Positions 27,116-39,400 of a stretch of DNA of 64,000 nt are shown here, piece by piece. The first letter of the stretch is position 1, and each line of letters opens with the position of its first letter. The notes beneath the pieces are model-generated. The model ran no database searches, was not told the DNA's origin, and saw nothing but the letters and a program-made list of their open reading frames with translations. Source of the stretch: a virus. Location of the stretch: positions 1 to 64,000 of IMG/VR virus record IMGVR_UViG_3300025872_000051, one strand, 5' to 3'. A program made the position numbers and the translations under genes.

Positions 27116-27256
27116 ATGGCTAAAGGTGGTAACAACAAGACTCTTTTTGAACCTGGAGCACCAAAGAAAACCCGTCAAGGACGTTCTGCTCGCACACTAC
27201 TAAGTGCAACCTCTCGTAATGGACGTAAAAAGAAGTACAGGGGACAAGGTAAGTAA
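27116..27256 (+). CDS. Very small basic protein
   Basis: A 46-residue protein with many Lys/Arg/Gly (KKTRQGRSARTLLSATSRNG, KKKYRGQGK). Short basic proteins in this position occur in cyanophage genomes (recollection). It may bind nucleic acid. Its stop overlaps the next start (TAATG). Confidence 0.6.
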   Translation: MAKGGNNKTLFEPGAPKKTRQGRSARTLLSATSRNGRKKKYRGQGK

Positions 27257-27858
27257 TGTCTTATTTCCTAGATGTCAACGAAGAATGGAATCAAATCAAT
27301 CCTAAAGACATCTGGGCATACAATAAATTATCACTAAGTCGGATTTTGGAGTATAATTGTGGTCCTGCAGGAACCACAGTTCCAAAATCCGACTTTTATA
27401 TTGTTCGTCCATGCATCAATTTAATGGGGATGGGACGTTTTGCTCGCAAAGAATGGATAGAAGACAAAACAGAACACTTTCATCCATCAGAATTTTGGTG
27501 CGAAATCTTTCAAGGACCTCATTTGAGTGTTGATTATCACGAAAAGAAGTCAAATTTGGTCGTTTTAGGTGAAAAGAACGCAGATGACCCCTACTACAAG
27601 TGGAGAAAATGGTCAAAAATTGAAGTTGAAGTTGATTTCCCTTCAATTTTGAATGATTTAGTTGGTAATTATGAGTGGATTAACTGTGAATTTATAGGAA
27701 ATAAGTTAATAGAAGTTCAATTTCGCCAAAATCCAGATTTTCGTTATAATAATAGTGTTGCTATTCCAGTTTGGGATGAAAAAATAAATAAAAATATAAA
27801 AGATTATCGTTATATAGAAGATTTTGATTACTTAAGAAAAGGATTTTATGTTGATTAA
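27256..27858 (+). CDS. Conserved hypothetical protein
   Basis: A 200-residue protein without a motif I can name; rich in Trp, Tyr, Asn and Asp (VRPCINLMGMGRFARKEWIE, FHPSEFWCEIFQGPHLSVDY). Conserved aromatic/His blocks suggest an enzyme-like fold. The stop sits inside a TTAAGGG/CCCTTAA hairpin (27855-27876). Function unknown. Confidence 0.65.
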   Translation: MSYFLDVNEEWNQINPKDIWAYNKLSLSRILEYNCGPAGTTVPKSDFYIVRPCINLMGMGRFARKEWIEDKTEHFHPSEFWCEIFQGPHLSVDYHEKKSNLVVLGEKNADDPYYKWRKWSKIEVEVDFPSILNDLVGNYEWINCEFIGNKLIEVQFRQNPDFRYNNSVAIPVWDEKINKNIKDYRYIEDFDYLRKGFYVD

Positions 27859-27908
27859 GGGATAGTAACCCCTTAAAAAGTTCTGATTTTATCAATCAGG
27901 AGTTAAAA

Positions 27909-28070
27909 ATGGAGCAAAAAATGCTTAGAGAGATCTTCAATGATGATCTAACACCAAAAAAGCATAATTTTCAAGTTCAAAATGAAATTCATGAGTTAAT
28001 TCGTAATGATGATGACTATGATGATTGGGAATACGGTACAGAACCACTCTATGAATCAAAAAATCCCTAA
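27909..28070 (+). CDS. Small acidic hypothetical protein
   Basis: A 53-residue protein (MEQKMLREIFNDDLTPKKHN..., acidic tail DDYDDWEYGTEP). GGAG at 27899-27902 is a good ribosome-binding site, directly preceded by a CTGATT/AATCAG hairpin (27883-27899). Function unknown. Confidence 0.62.
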   Translation: MEQKMLREIFNDDLTPKKHNFQVQNEIHELIRNDDDYDDWEYGTEPLYESKNP

Positions 28071-28076
28071 TAAATA
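28069..28076 (+). promoter_or_regulatory. T4-type late promoter for the baseplate block
   Basis: AATAAATA, 20 bases before the gp25 start codon. Confidence 0.62.
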
Positions 28077-28096
28077 AGATAGAATTATATAAGTAA

Positions 28097-28498
28097 ATGC
28101 CTTTAGAAAGGGTAAGTAAAGGTTTTAAAGATATTAGTATGACCTTTCAGAGTAATCCTCTGAATGATGACTTGATTGCATTGAAAGATGCCTCTGCAAT
28201 TGCAAGATCAGTGCGTAATATTGTCTTTACTTTGCCTGGAGAAAAGTTTTTTAATCCAACTTTTGGGTCAAAAGTCAGTAAATCATTATTTGAGAACATT
28301 GATGGAATTGCGGCATCTATATTAAATGATGAAATTCGTAATTCCATCATAAATTATGAACCAAGAGTGTCTTTAATTGATGTGCAAACTGTTCCCGATT
28401 TTGACAATAATGCTTTTAATGTTACTATAATTTACAGAATAATAGGTATTGATGTTTCAGCACAACAATTACAGTTCGTTTTGCAGTCAGTAAGATAA
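28097..28498 (+). CDS. 25: Baseplate wedge subunit gp25
   Basis: A 133-residue protein, nearly the same length as T4 gp25 (132). The gp25/lysozyme-like pattern is visible: NPLNDDLIALKDASAIARSV, LPGEKFFNPTFGSKVS, and the C-terminal NVTIIYRIIG. It forms the inner wedge contact that triggers sheath assembly. Directly followed, without a gap, by gp6, the same order as in other T4-like cyanophages. Confidence 0.93.
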   Translation: MPLERVSKGFKDISMTFQSNPLNDDLIALKDASAIARSVRNIVFTLPGEKFFNPTFGSKVSKSLFENIDGIAASILNDEIRNSIINYEPRVSLIDVQTVPDFDNNAFNVTIIYRIIGIDVSAQQLQFVLQSVR

Positions 28499-30427
28499 AT
28501 GCCATTAGCAAACTTCTCAAATCTGGACTTTGACCAGATTAAAACATCTCTAAAAGATTACTTAAGATCCAACTCAAACTTCACTGATTATGACTTTGAG
28601 GGATCTAATCTTTCAACAATTCTTGATATTTTGGCATATAATACTTACATCACTTCATATAATGCAAATATGGTTGCAAATGAAGTGTTTATTGACAGTG
28701 CAACATTAAGAGAAAATGTGGTTGCTCTCGCAAGAAACATAGGATATATACCAAAATCAAGAAAAGCAGCGATCGCAACTGTAACATTTTTTGTAAATAC
28801 AAGCAATTTCCCACAAACTCCATCTTCATTAACTCTAAAAAAAGGAGTAGTTGCAAGTTCATCCGGAAGTTTTGCCAATCAATCATTCATATTCTCAATT
28901 TTAGAGGATATTACAGTACCAGTAGTTAATAATATAGCTTCTTTTAATGATGTCAAGATCTATGAGGGTGTTCTTTTAACATCTAACTTCACAGTTAATA
29001 CAAATAATCCAAACCAAAGATTTATTTTGCCTAATCCCGGAGTTGATACATCTTTAATATCTGTAAGAGTGAGAGATATTCAAGGAGACACATCTTCAGT
29101 AAAGTATTCCCTTCAAGATAGTGTTTTTGGCGTAAATAAAGAATCTAAAGTTTATTATATACAAGAAATAGAAGATGAAAGATATGAATTGATATTTGGT
29201 GACGGAGTTCTTTTTGGTAAAAAATTAGAAAATAATAATTATATTGAAGTTGATTATATTATATCAAATGGTAGTAGTGGAAATGGTATAAGTCAATTTA
29301 ATTTCTCTGGTAGATTAACTTATACAAAAAATGGTATAGAAAGTACAGTAACTTCTGGAATATCACTACTAACCACTGGCGTTTCATCTCAAGGTGGAGA
29401 AAACATAGAAACTGTAGAATCTATTAAGAGATATGCTCCAAGAATTTACGCTTCCCAAAACAGGGCTCTGAGTGCAAATGATTATGAAACACTGATACCA
29501 AGTAAAATATACCCAGAAACAGAGTCAATATCAGTTTTTGGTGGAGAAGAATTGATTCCTCCACAATATGGAAAAGTTTTTATTAGTATAAAACCAAGAA
29601 CTGGCGATTTTATTCCAAATTTAATAAAGCAAGACATTAAAAGGGAACTAAAAAAATACTCTGTTGCAGGAATTATTCCAGAAATTTTAGATCTAAAATA
29701 TCTTTACATTGAAGTAGATTCAAAAATTTATTATAATACAAATCTGACTACAAGTTCTGCTTATGTTTCAAGTATTATTCAGGGAAATGCAAATAAATAT
29801 GCAGAATCCTCAGATTTAAATAAGTATGGAGCAAGATTTAAATATAGTAAATTTCTTAAAACTATAGATGATAGTCACGAATCAGTAACTTCAAATATTA
29901 CAAAAATACAAATAAGAAGAGATCTTAGAGTTACATTAAATACATTTGCAGAATATCAGATTGGATTTGGAAATGCATTCTATATTAAGAGTATGAGTGG
30001 ATTCAATATCAAATCTTCTGGATTTAAAACTTCAGAATTTCAACAAACAGTATATCTTTCAGATATACCAGATAGTAATAGAATAACTGGATCAATATTT
30101 TTATTTTCAATTGAAAATGAGAATTCTACAGATTCCACAATCTTAAAGAGAAATGTTGGTAAAATTGACTATGAAAATGGAATAATTACTTTAAATCCGA
30201 TTAATATAATCTCAGGAAAAGTAAAAAATGGACAATCAATCATTGAAATTTCCGCAATTCCAAAATCAAATGATGTTATTGGATTACAGGATTTATATTT
30301 GCAACTAGATATTAATAACAGTTCGTTTGAAATGATCCCAGATTCCATAGCATCTGGGGCAGATCCTTCACCATCTAATTACACTATAACTTCAAGTTAC
30401 AGCAACGGAAACCTAGTAAGATCGTAA
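28499..30427 (+). CDS. 6: Baseplate wedge subunit gp6
   Basis: A 642-residue protein, close to T4 gp6 (660). The N-terminal block FDQIKTSLKDYLRSNSNFTDYDFEGSN and the ENVVALARNIGYIPKSR block are typical of the family. The PEVG-like GGENIETVESIKRYAPR and the ALSANDYETLIPSKI block match the J/gp6-type baseplate domain. It forms dimers linking neighbouring wedges. Confidence 0.93.
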   Translation: MPLANFSNLDFDQIKTSLKDYLRSNSNFTDYDFEGSNLSTILDILAYNTYITSYNANMVANEVFIDSATLRENVVALARNIGYIPKSRKAAIATVTFFVNTSNFPQTPSSLTLKKGVVASSSGSFANQSFIFSILEDITVPVVNNIASFNDVKIYEGVLLTSNFTVNTNNPNQRFILPNPGVDTSLISVRVRDIQGDTSSVKYSLQDSVFGVNKESKVYYIQEIEDERYELIFGDGVLFGKKLENNNYIEVDYIISNGSSGNGISQFNFSGRLTYTKNGIESTVTSGISLLTTGVSSQGGENIETVESIKRYAPRIYASQNRALSANDYETLIPSKIYPETESISVFGGEELIPPQYGKVFISIKPRTGDFIPNLIKQDIKRELKKYSVAGIIPEILDLKYLYIEVDSKIYYNTNLTTSSAYVSSIIQGNANKYAESSDLNKYGARFKYSKFLKTIDDSHESVTSNITKIQIRRDLRVTLNTFAEYQIGFGNAFYIKSMSGFNIKSSGFKTSEFQQTVYLSDIPDSNRITGSIFLFSIENENSTDSTILKRNVGKIDYENGIITLNPINIISGKVKNGQSIIEISAIPKSNDVIGLQDLYLQLDINNSSFEMIPDSIASGADPSPSNYTITSSYSNGNLVRS

Positions 30428-30428
30428 A

Positions 30429-33400
30429 ATGACAGAAAATAGAATCAAATTTAATAATATACTGCAAAATCAACTTCCTCAGTATGTTAGAGAAGAGTTT
30501 CCATTAGTTGCTGAATTTTTAAAGCAGTATTATGTTTCCAAGGAGTTTCAGAGTGCTCCTGATGATATTATTCAGAATATAGATCGTTATATTAAATTAG
30601 ATACAATAAAATCAAATCAAGATTCAACAGAACTAACTCAAGATGTTTCATTCTTAGATGAAACTATATTTGTATCCTCAACAATCGGATTTCCAGATTC
30701 TTATGGTTTGATTCAAATTGATGATGAAATTATCACATATACAGGAAAAACAAATACATCTTTTACTGGATGTATACGGGGATTTAGTGGTGTTACTTCT
30801 TATGATAATCCGAATCAACAGGATGAATTAACATTTAATTCATCGGAATCATCCGATCACAGTGAAAATACTTTAGTAATTAATTTAAGTTCTCTTTTCC
30901 TTAAAGAATTTTTTGATAAAATTAAATATCAGTTATCTCCAGGTTTTGAGAATAGGGAATTTTATAGTGGTCTTGACAAATATTTGTTTATTAAACAATC
31001 AAAGGATTTTTACTCAACAAGAGGAACAGATCTCTCATTTAAAATTTTATTTAAAGCCTTATACGGAGAAGATGTTAAGGTTATAAAACCCCAAGATTAC
31101 TTAATTAAACCTTCAGATGCTGAATATCAGATTACCAATGATTTAGTTGTTCTTCCCGTATCTGGAGATCCTTATGATTTAGTTAGATCAACTCTTAGAC
31201 AAGATGAGTATAATAATATTCCGACTGGATATGCTCCAATTTCAAAGGTCCAACAAATAACATCAAAATCTAACAAATCATATTATAAAATAAGTTTTGA
31301 TGCTGGTTATAATAAAGATATTGGATTTGATGGATCTCTTTACGGGAATTTTTCAGTTCATCCTAAAACTAGAAATATAGGAGAAATATCTTCTGGTGCA
31401 GATACTATTGATGTAGATTCAACAGTTGGATTTCCTTCTGAAGGTGAATTATCAGTAACTTATGCCGATGGTACTGAAGGTATTATAACATACACCTCAA
31501 AGAATTTGAATCAATTTTTTGGATGTAGTAATATTTCAAATACAATATTAGATGCATCTGATATATGGTTAAATGTTTTTGCATATGGAATATCTAATAA
31601 AAATTCAAACGAAACAATAAAAGTTAGAATTACTGCCGTCCTTAGAGACACAAATATTATAGGTGATACTTATTACCAAGGAGTCGGTGATAATGGAATA
31701 GTAAAAACACTTGGAGTAAATGATGAAAGTGTTGTTTATGATAATTGGTTCTATAATGTATCAACAATTATTGATATTGATTCTGTAGAACTTGTTGATT
31801 CTTCAAACTTTACCTATTCATTAACTTCAAAAATAAATCATAATTTTAAGTTGGGAGATACATTAGAAATAACTTCAAGTGATTCTACAAAAATACTATC
31901 CACAGTAACAAGAATTAATTCTGATACAAATTTTGAAATAAGTGATCAGGGAACTCTTGGTGATGTGGAAGTTTTATATTACTCTGTTAGGAGAATACTG
32001 TCAAAAGCAACTTCTTCAAGTTATTCCACAATATCGAATCAGATTTCTAATGTTCAAAGTGTTTATAAAGACGGTCAAAAAACTTTAATAGCAGCATCTT
32101 CTTTACCTTATTATTATGAAACCCCATTAAATCCTTCAAACCGATCAGTAACATTTAATGTTGGTGTGGGAATTACTGATACATTTTTAATTCAGAATCA
32201 CGGATTTTATACCGGAGATTCTGTTTACTATACCTCAAGTGAAAATATAGATGACGGTTCTTTATTTAATAATGGAGTTTATTTTGTATACAGAGTAACT
32301 AAAGACAAATTAAAATTTTCGCAAAGTAGATCAAATTTATATAATTCAATTTTTATAGAAGTAGAAAATATTTTAGAAGTAAAAAATAATAAAATACAGG
32401 ATGTCAATTTACATTCAAAAAATTTAAGTTCACAAAATATTTTAAGAGAAATTTCTCCAACAATAAATGATGGAAATGAATATGTTACAAATTCTGGTCA
32501 TGTTGGATTATTAATTAATGGTGTTGAAATTTTAAATTATAAATCATCAGATAAAATTTATTATGGTCCAATTGAAAGTATTGATATAGTTTCCGGTGGA
32601 GTAAATTATGATGTTATTAATCCGCCAGAATTAGTCATTTCAGATTCTGTTGGAACTGGAGCTACTGGATATTGTTCTGTACTTGGATCTTTGCAAGAGA
32701 TTAAAATAATAGATCCGGGTTTTGATTACCTAGAAACTCCAACGATAAAGATCAGTGGTGGAAATGGAGAAGGAGCTAAAGCAAGTGCTTCATTAAAGTT
32801 AATTGATCATCAAGTTACGTTTAGTTCAGAATCTAAATCAAATCTAGTAAATATATCTAATGATAGTATAGGATTTTCAACATATCATAAGTTTAGAAAT
32901 GCTGAAAAAATAATTTATAAAACAAATGGGCAGCAGGCGATAGGAGGAATAGTAACTAATTCTTCTTACTACGTATCAATACCAGATTTGTATACAGTAA
33001 AATTACATAACACTTATGATGATGCCCTATCGGGAATTAATACCGTTTCTTTAACGTCATATGGTAAAGGAAATCATGTTATTGAGGCATATATTAAAAA
33101 ATCAGTAATATCTCAAATTAATGTAGAAGATTCTGGATCTGGTTATGAGAATAAAAGAAGAACTACTGATACTACTGGGATAAGCACATCACTATGTCAA
33201 GTCAATATAAAAGACCATGACTTTAAATCAGGAGAGATTATTACATATTCAACTACTGGAAGTGCAATAGGAGGACTTCAAAATAACAAAAATTACTACA
33301 TTACAAAAGTTGATAATGACAATTTTAAATTATCAACTGTTGGTATAAGTACTGGCAATGAAGATTTTTATTATAAAACTAAACAATATATACAATTTAG

Positions 33401-36400
33401 CTCTTTTGGAACAGGAACTCATACTTTCAATTATCCAAACATTTCAGTAGAAGTTATTGGTAAAGTTGGAACTTATTCCACAAATGACTTATTATTTAAA
33501 GCACAAATACAACCAATTTTTAGAGGAGAGATAACTTCTATACACTTAAAATCTGGTGGTATTGGTTATGGTTCTTCGGAAGTTATTAATTTTAATAGGG
33601 AACCTTCTATAGATTTAAGTAGTGGATCAAATGCTCAGTTAATACCGATAATTAATAATGGAAAAATTGAAGAAGTATTTGTAAATAATCCCGGTCAAGA
33701 TTATAATTCTCCACCAAGATTAAGAATTTTAACCGCAGGAAATGGTTCTGGGGCTATTTTAACACCAATAATAGAGGATGGAGAAATTAAATCGGTTAAA
33801 ATTGTAGAAAGTGGTGTTAGTTATGATAAAAATAATACTTCTATTGAGGTAACTTCTGCTGGCAATGGAGTAAAGTTTAGTACAAAATTAAAAACTTGGA
33901 CTATTAATTTATTTGAAAGATATAAAAATAATTTCTTAAATGGATTAGATGATGGATTTATTTACAATAATCCAAGATCAAAATATGGTCTACAATATAG
34001 TCATTTATATGCACCAAGAAAATTAAGAGAATCTGTATATGGAAAGGATTCTTTAGGAAAAACATTTTACGAATTTTCAGATCTAAAGAAAGTTAATGGT
34101 AGTGAGGTAAATTCAGATAAACATTCACCTATTATTGGATGGGCTTATGATGGGAATCCAATATATGGCCCATATGGATATGAGAAAAAAGATGGAACTG
34201 GAAATATAGTACAATTAAAATCCGGGTATTCCACTAAGACGGGAACAAATCTATTAAAAAATAGACCACCATTGAATATTTTTCCCTCAGGATTTTTTAT
34301 AGAGGATTATGAATTTAAAAATAAAGATAGTGAAAATATTTTAGATGAGTATAATGGAAGATTTTGCATAACTCCAGAATTCCCAAATGGAACTTATGCA
34401 TATTTCTCAACTTTTGAAGAAACCTCTTCAAATAATTTTTCAAAATATAAACTACCCAAATTTCCGTATATTATAGGAAATAAATTTAGATCAAAACCAA
34501 ATGATTTTAATTATAAGAGATCATCAAATCAAAATGATATTGATTTAAATAATACAAATTGGATAAGAAATACTAAACCATATAATTTACTTGAGAAGTA
34601 TTCATCTTATTCATATCTATCTCTGCCCAATTCATTAAATCAAACTATTGATATTAAATCAATTTCTCCTGGTTATGTAGAAACTATTGAAATAATATCT
34701 GGGGGAAATAATTATAAAGTAAATGACAATATTATTTTTGATAATGAGGGGACTGGTGGTTTTGGATTATTTTCAAAAGTATCAAGAATAGCAGGTAAAA
34801 CTATTAACACTATAAGTGTTGCAAGTAGTAGTATTTTTAATACAGAAATTTATAAAAATGGATTTGAAACTATAGTCCAATCTTCTTCTCCACATAATTT
34901 ATTGAATCAAGACATTGTTTCTATATCTGGATTAAATACAACTTCTTCTCTTTTAAATGGATTTTATAATATTAATGTAAGGTCAAATACTCTTGCAATT
35001 TCAAGTCCATCTGGAATTAGCAGCTCTTTAACTACTGGAATAGTAACTTTTATTTCTGTTTTCGGAAATATATCAGCAGTATCTGTAAATGATATCTATA
35101 AAGTTGGAGATGAAAAAGTTAAGGTACTCAATATTGATAAAGATTCTTCTAGAATTAGAGTTTTAAGAGGTATTGACAATACTGTAGGTACATCTCACAG
35201 TTATACGGATATTTTATATGAGATTCCAAGAAGGTTTTCTATTAATTCTACGATTGATTTACCGCATCCATCCAATAAACAAATATATTTTATCCCCAAC
35301 GAATCTCTTGGAATTGGAACTGTTTCTGGGGTAGGAATAGGAACTACTATTAAATTTTCAAATCCCGGAGTTGGAATAACTCAAATTTTTATTCCGACAA
35401 GATCAATATATTTACCAAATCATAATTTAAATACTGGAGATGAAATAATATATTCATCTAATGGAGGAACTGAAATTTCAATTTCAATTGATGGAATTAC
35501 TTCATTATCTTTACAGAATGATGAAAGATTGTATGCGGCAAAAATTTCAAACGATTTAATAGGAATATCAACAGTAAAAGTTGGTATTGGTACAACAGGA
35601 TCTTTCGTTGGAATTGGAAGTACTTTAAGTTCATCAAGATTATTATATTTAACTGGTATAGGAACAGGACTATATCATTCATTTACTACTAACTATCAAA
35701 CTTTATCCGGAAAAGTTTTAAAAAATATAGTAACAGTTTCAACCGCAGAAACTCATGGATTGACAAATAATGATGTTGTTTATATGAATGTCAATCCTGG
35801 TATTTCTACAACATATGTAATTAAATATAACGATTACAACAGAAAATTATTGGTAAATCCAAGAGAATTTGAGTCAACACAAGTTAATATTGATACTGAT
35901 TTAGTTAATATTCCAAATCATAATTTTAAAAATGGTCAAAAGGTTGTTTATACTCAAACATCATCATTTAATGGTTTAACGAATAATAAAATTTATTATG
36001 TTGTTGTATATGATGAGAATAATATCAGATTATCTTCTTCATATTATTCCTCAAAATCTCTATATCCAGAAATTGTAGGTATAACTTCTACTCATGGGGG
36101 AATATTATCTCCAATAAATCCTCAAATTAAAGCTTATAAAGATTCAACTATAGTTTTTGATGTTTCAGATCCTACACTTTCATACGTCACAAATTCTGAA
36201 ATTTATTCAGCATTTAAACTTGATTTTTATCAAGATTCTAACTTTACACAAATTTTCGAGAGTACCAAAAAAGATGATACTTTTGAAGTTAGAAGAGAAG
36301 GAATTGTTGGAACATCAAATGCAAAAGTTTATTTAACTATTAATCAAGATATTCCCGAAAAACTATATTATAAATTAAATCCCATTTACAACAGCACTTT

Positions 36401-39400
36401 ACCTAAGGTAAAGCAAGAAATAAATGTAGATAATGAAATAGAATTTAATAATCAAATTGAAGTTGTTTCAAGTAAATATAATGGAAAGCATACTATTGTT
36501 AGCATTTCATCCTCTTCATTTACTTACAGTTTACCAGACATTCCTGAAAAAAATTCATATGATTCATCTTCTAGTTTAAGTTATGAAACAACATCTTTGA
36601 GTGCTTTTGGACCTATTTCCAAAATTGACATTTCATCAAAAGGTCAAAATTATAAAAATCAACCAAAATTTTTAAATATTTTATCCGAAAGTGGAAGTAA
36701 TGCTATTTTAGAGTCATTTGGAAAATCAATAGGAAAAATAAAGAAAACGGAAATTAATGATATTGGTTTTGATTTTTCTTCAGATTTTACAGTTAAGCCA
36801 TCACTTTCTTTACCACAGATTTTAAAAATTGAACCCCTTAATTCCATAGAATCAATAAGAATAGAATTTAATGGTAGAGGTTATTTAGTTCCACCAAAAC
36901 TGATAGTAATTGATGGATTTACGGAAGATGTTTTATCTGAAGTTGATCTAAAATATTCTCTTGGTGATAATTATGTTACGATATTAAACAATACTTATCG
37001 TCTTAATGACGTAGAACCAACCATACTACCATTACAAAATTCAAATGGTGTTCCAATTGATACTATTGAATATGACTCAATTACCAAAGATGTTATAGTA
37101 ACATTAGCAGTTGGATTTAGTACAGGTAATACATTCCCATTTGTTATTGGTGATGAAGTATTGATTGAAAGCGTAAGTATAGGTGCTGGTTCAACCGGTA
37201 AAGGATATAACTCAGAAAATTATAACTATAAGTTATTTACAGTTACTTCAACTGATGAAAATATTGGAGGAATTGGGTCTGTAACTTATAATATGTCAGA
37301 ATTTTTAGGTGGTGGGGAAGAACCTGGAATTTTTGATGCCTCCAATTCTTCCGCAGCAAGAATTATTCCCAAAAAATATTTCCCAACATTTAAAACCACA
37401 TTATCTCCAAATAATTTCTTAGAAAAAGAATCTGTTAAGTATGTCGGAGAATCAGATATATTAGGTTTAGTTGAAAATTGGGACGAAAAAACAAAATATT
37501 TGAGAGTTTCTTCTAGAAAAACTTTGAAAGAAGGTAAAACAATACAAGGAGTATCTTCAAAGACTCAAGGTATAATAAATTCTTCTTATTCCACGGAAGC
37601 ATTCTTTGATGTTGGAAGTTATTCAAAAGTTGAAAGTGGGTGGATTACAGATACTGGCATATTAAATACCGAATTGCAAAGAATTCAGGATAGTTTTTAT
37701 TACCAAAACTTCTCATATTCATTAAGTTCAAGAGTTCCTTACGATACTTGGGATAATGCTGTAGGGTCTTTAAATCACACTGCAGGATTTAAAAAATTTA
37801 GTGATTATCAACTAGAATCTTCAAGTTATGCTGGTATAAAAACCGACACGACTAGAAATGTAGATGTGACTGTTGATATTGATGGATTTGGAAGTTTAAA
37901 TTGCACATATGATTTTGATTTGGCAAGTGAAAACGCTTTATTTGTTGGTCAAAATGTTATATCCGATGAAATAACATTTTCTAGCAGGATACTTACCGAT
38001 TATTATGAATCAGTAAGTAATAGAGTTTTAACAATTGATGACATTAGCGGACAGTTTAATAGCAATCCAAGGTCAACTCGTTACTCAATTGTCCATAGAT
38101 TTCCTTTAACTGATGCGAGGGCTCAAAAATATGTTTCTTATGTAAATGATAGGAGATTTACAAAGCAAAGACAAGTGATGATCTTTACTTTACTCCATGA
38201 TAATGTTGATGGATATCTAAATCAGTATGGAAGAGTAGAAACTGTAAACGAATTGGGTACATTTGATTTTACAATTGAAGGTAATGAAGGATTAATATTA
38301 TTCTATCCACAAAAATATAGAGTAAATGATTATAATATAACCACACTTTCTTATAACATAAAAGATGATTTTACTGGAATTGGAAGCACTAATCTTGGTG
38401 GAATTATTGATTTATATACAAAAACAACTTCATCTTCTTCGTCACAAACAAATATAGTTTCAATAGGAAAAACGTATACTTCTGCAAAAGTATTGCTAGA
38501 AATTTCATCAGATGATAATCAGTATCAATTTGACGAATTAAATATTGTCCATGATAATACAAATATAGAATTCATTTCCTATGGACAACTAACAAACCAT
38601 TCTGTGGATTCTTTTTCAAGTTCTGGATTGGGTACATATTATCCATATTTTTCTGGAGATACTTTAAATATTGATTTTATTCCTAATCCAGGAATTGCTG
38701 CTTCTGTAAGTACTATACAGGTAGCAATTTCAGATAATTCTAGAACAGGTATTGGAACTTTTGATTTGAAATATGTTAGGTTGGAAGCAAGAACTACATC
38801 AATAGGATCTTCAACTTCTCCAGTATCAACACAAGTTGGAAAGTATCTTAATAGTTATTATGGTTCATATTTTATAGTTCAAATTTCAGATTTAACTAAT
38901 AACAGATATCAATTATCAGAAGTTGTTGTTGTTGATGATGGTACTAATGCATATTTTACAGAATATGCCAATATAGAAACTTATTCAACACTTGGAGAAA
39001 TAGGGGCAGCAAAAACCACGGGATATACTGAATTAACTTTTACACCATTACCAAATATTGATGTTGAAGTAAAAGTTCTGTCTCATACATTAACTTCATA
39101 TGATTCATCAAATTTGCCTACTCAGTATAATAATAACACTTTAACATCTGACTATGGAATTTATTATGGAACAGAAAGAGATGTTAGAAGATCATTTGAA
39201 CTTAAACATAAAGGGGATCCAATATTCCAGAAATACTTTGATGCTTCCGATTCTAACATAGTAAGTATCGGATCAAGCACTATAAAAATAAAAAATCATT
39301 TCCTGACAACTGGAGAAAAAGTTATTTACACACCAGGAGACATCTCTGGAATTTCTTCTGCTATTGGTATTGGAAGTACTTATTTTGGAGTTGGAATAGG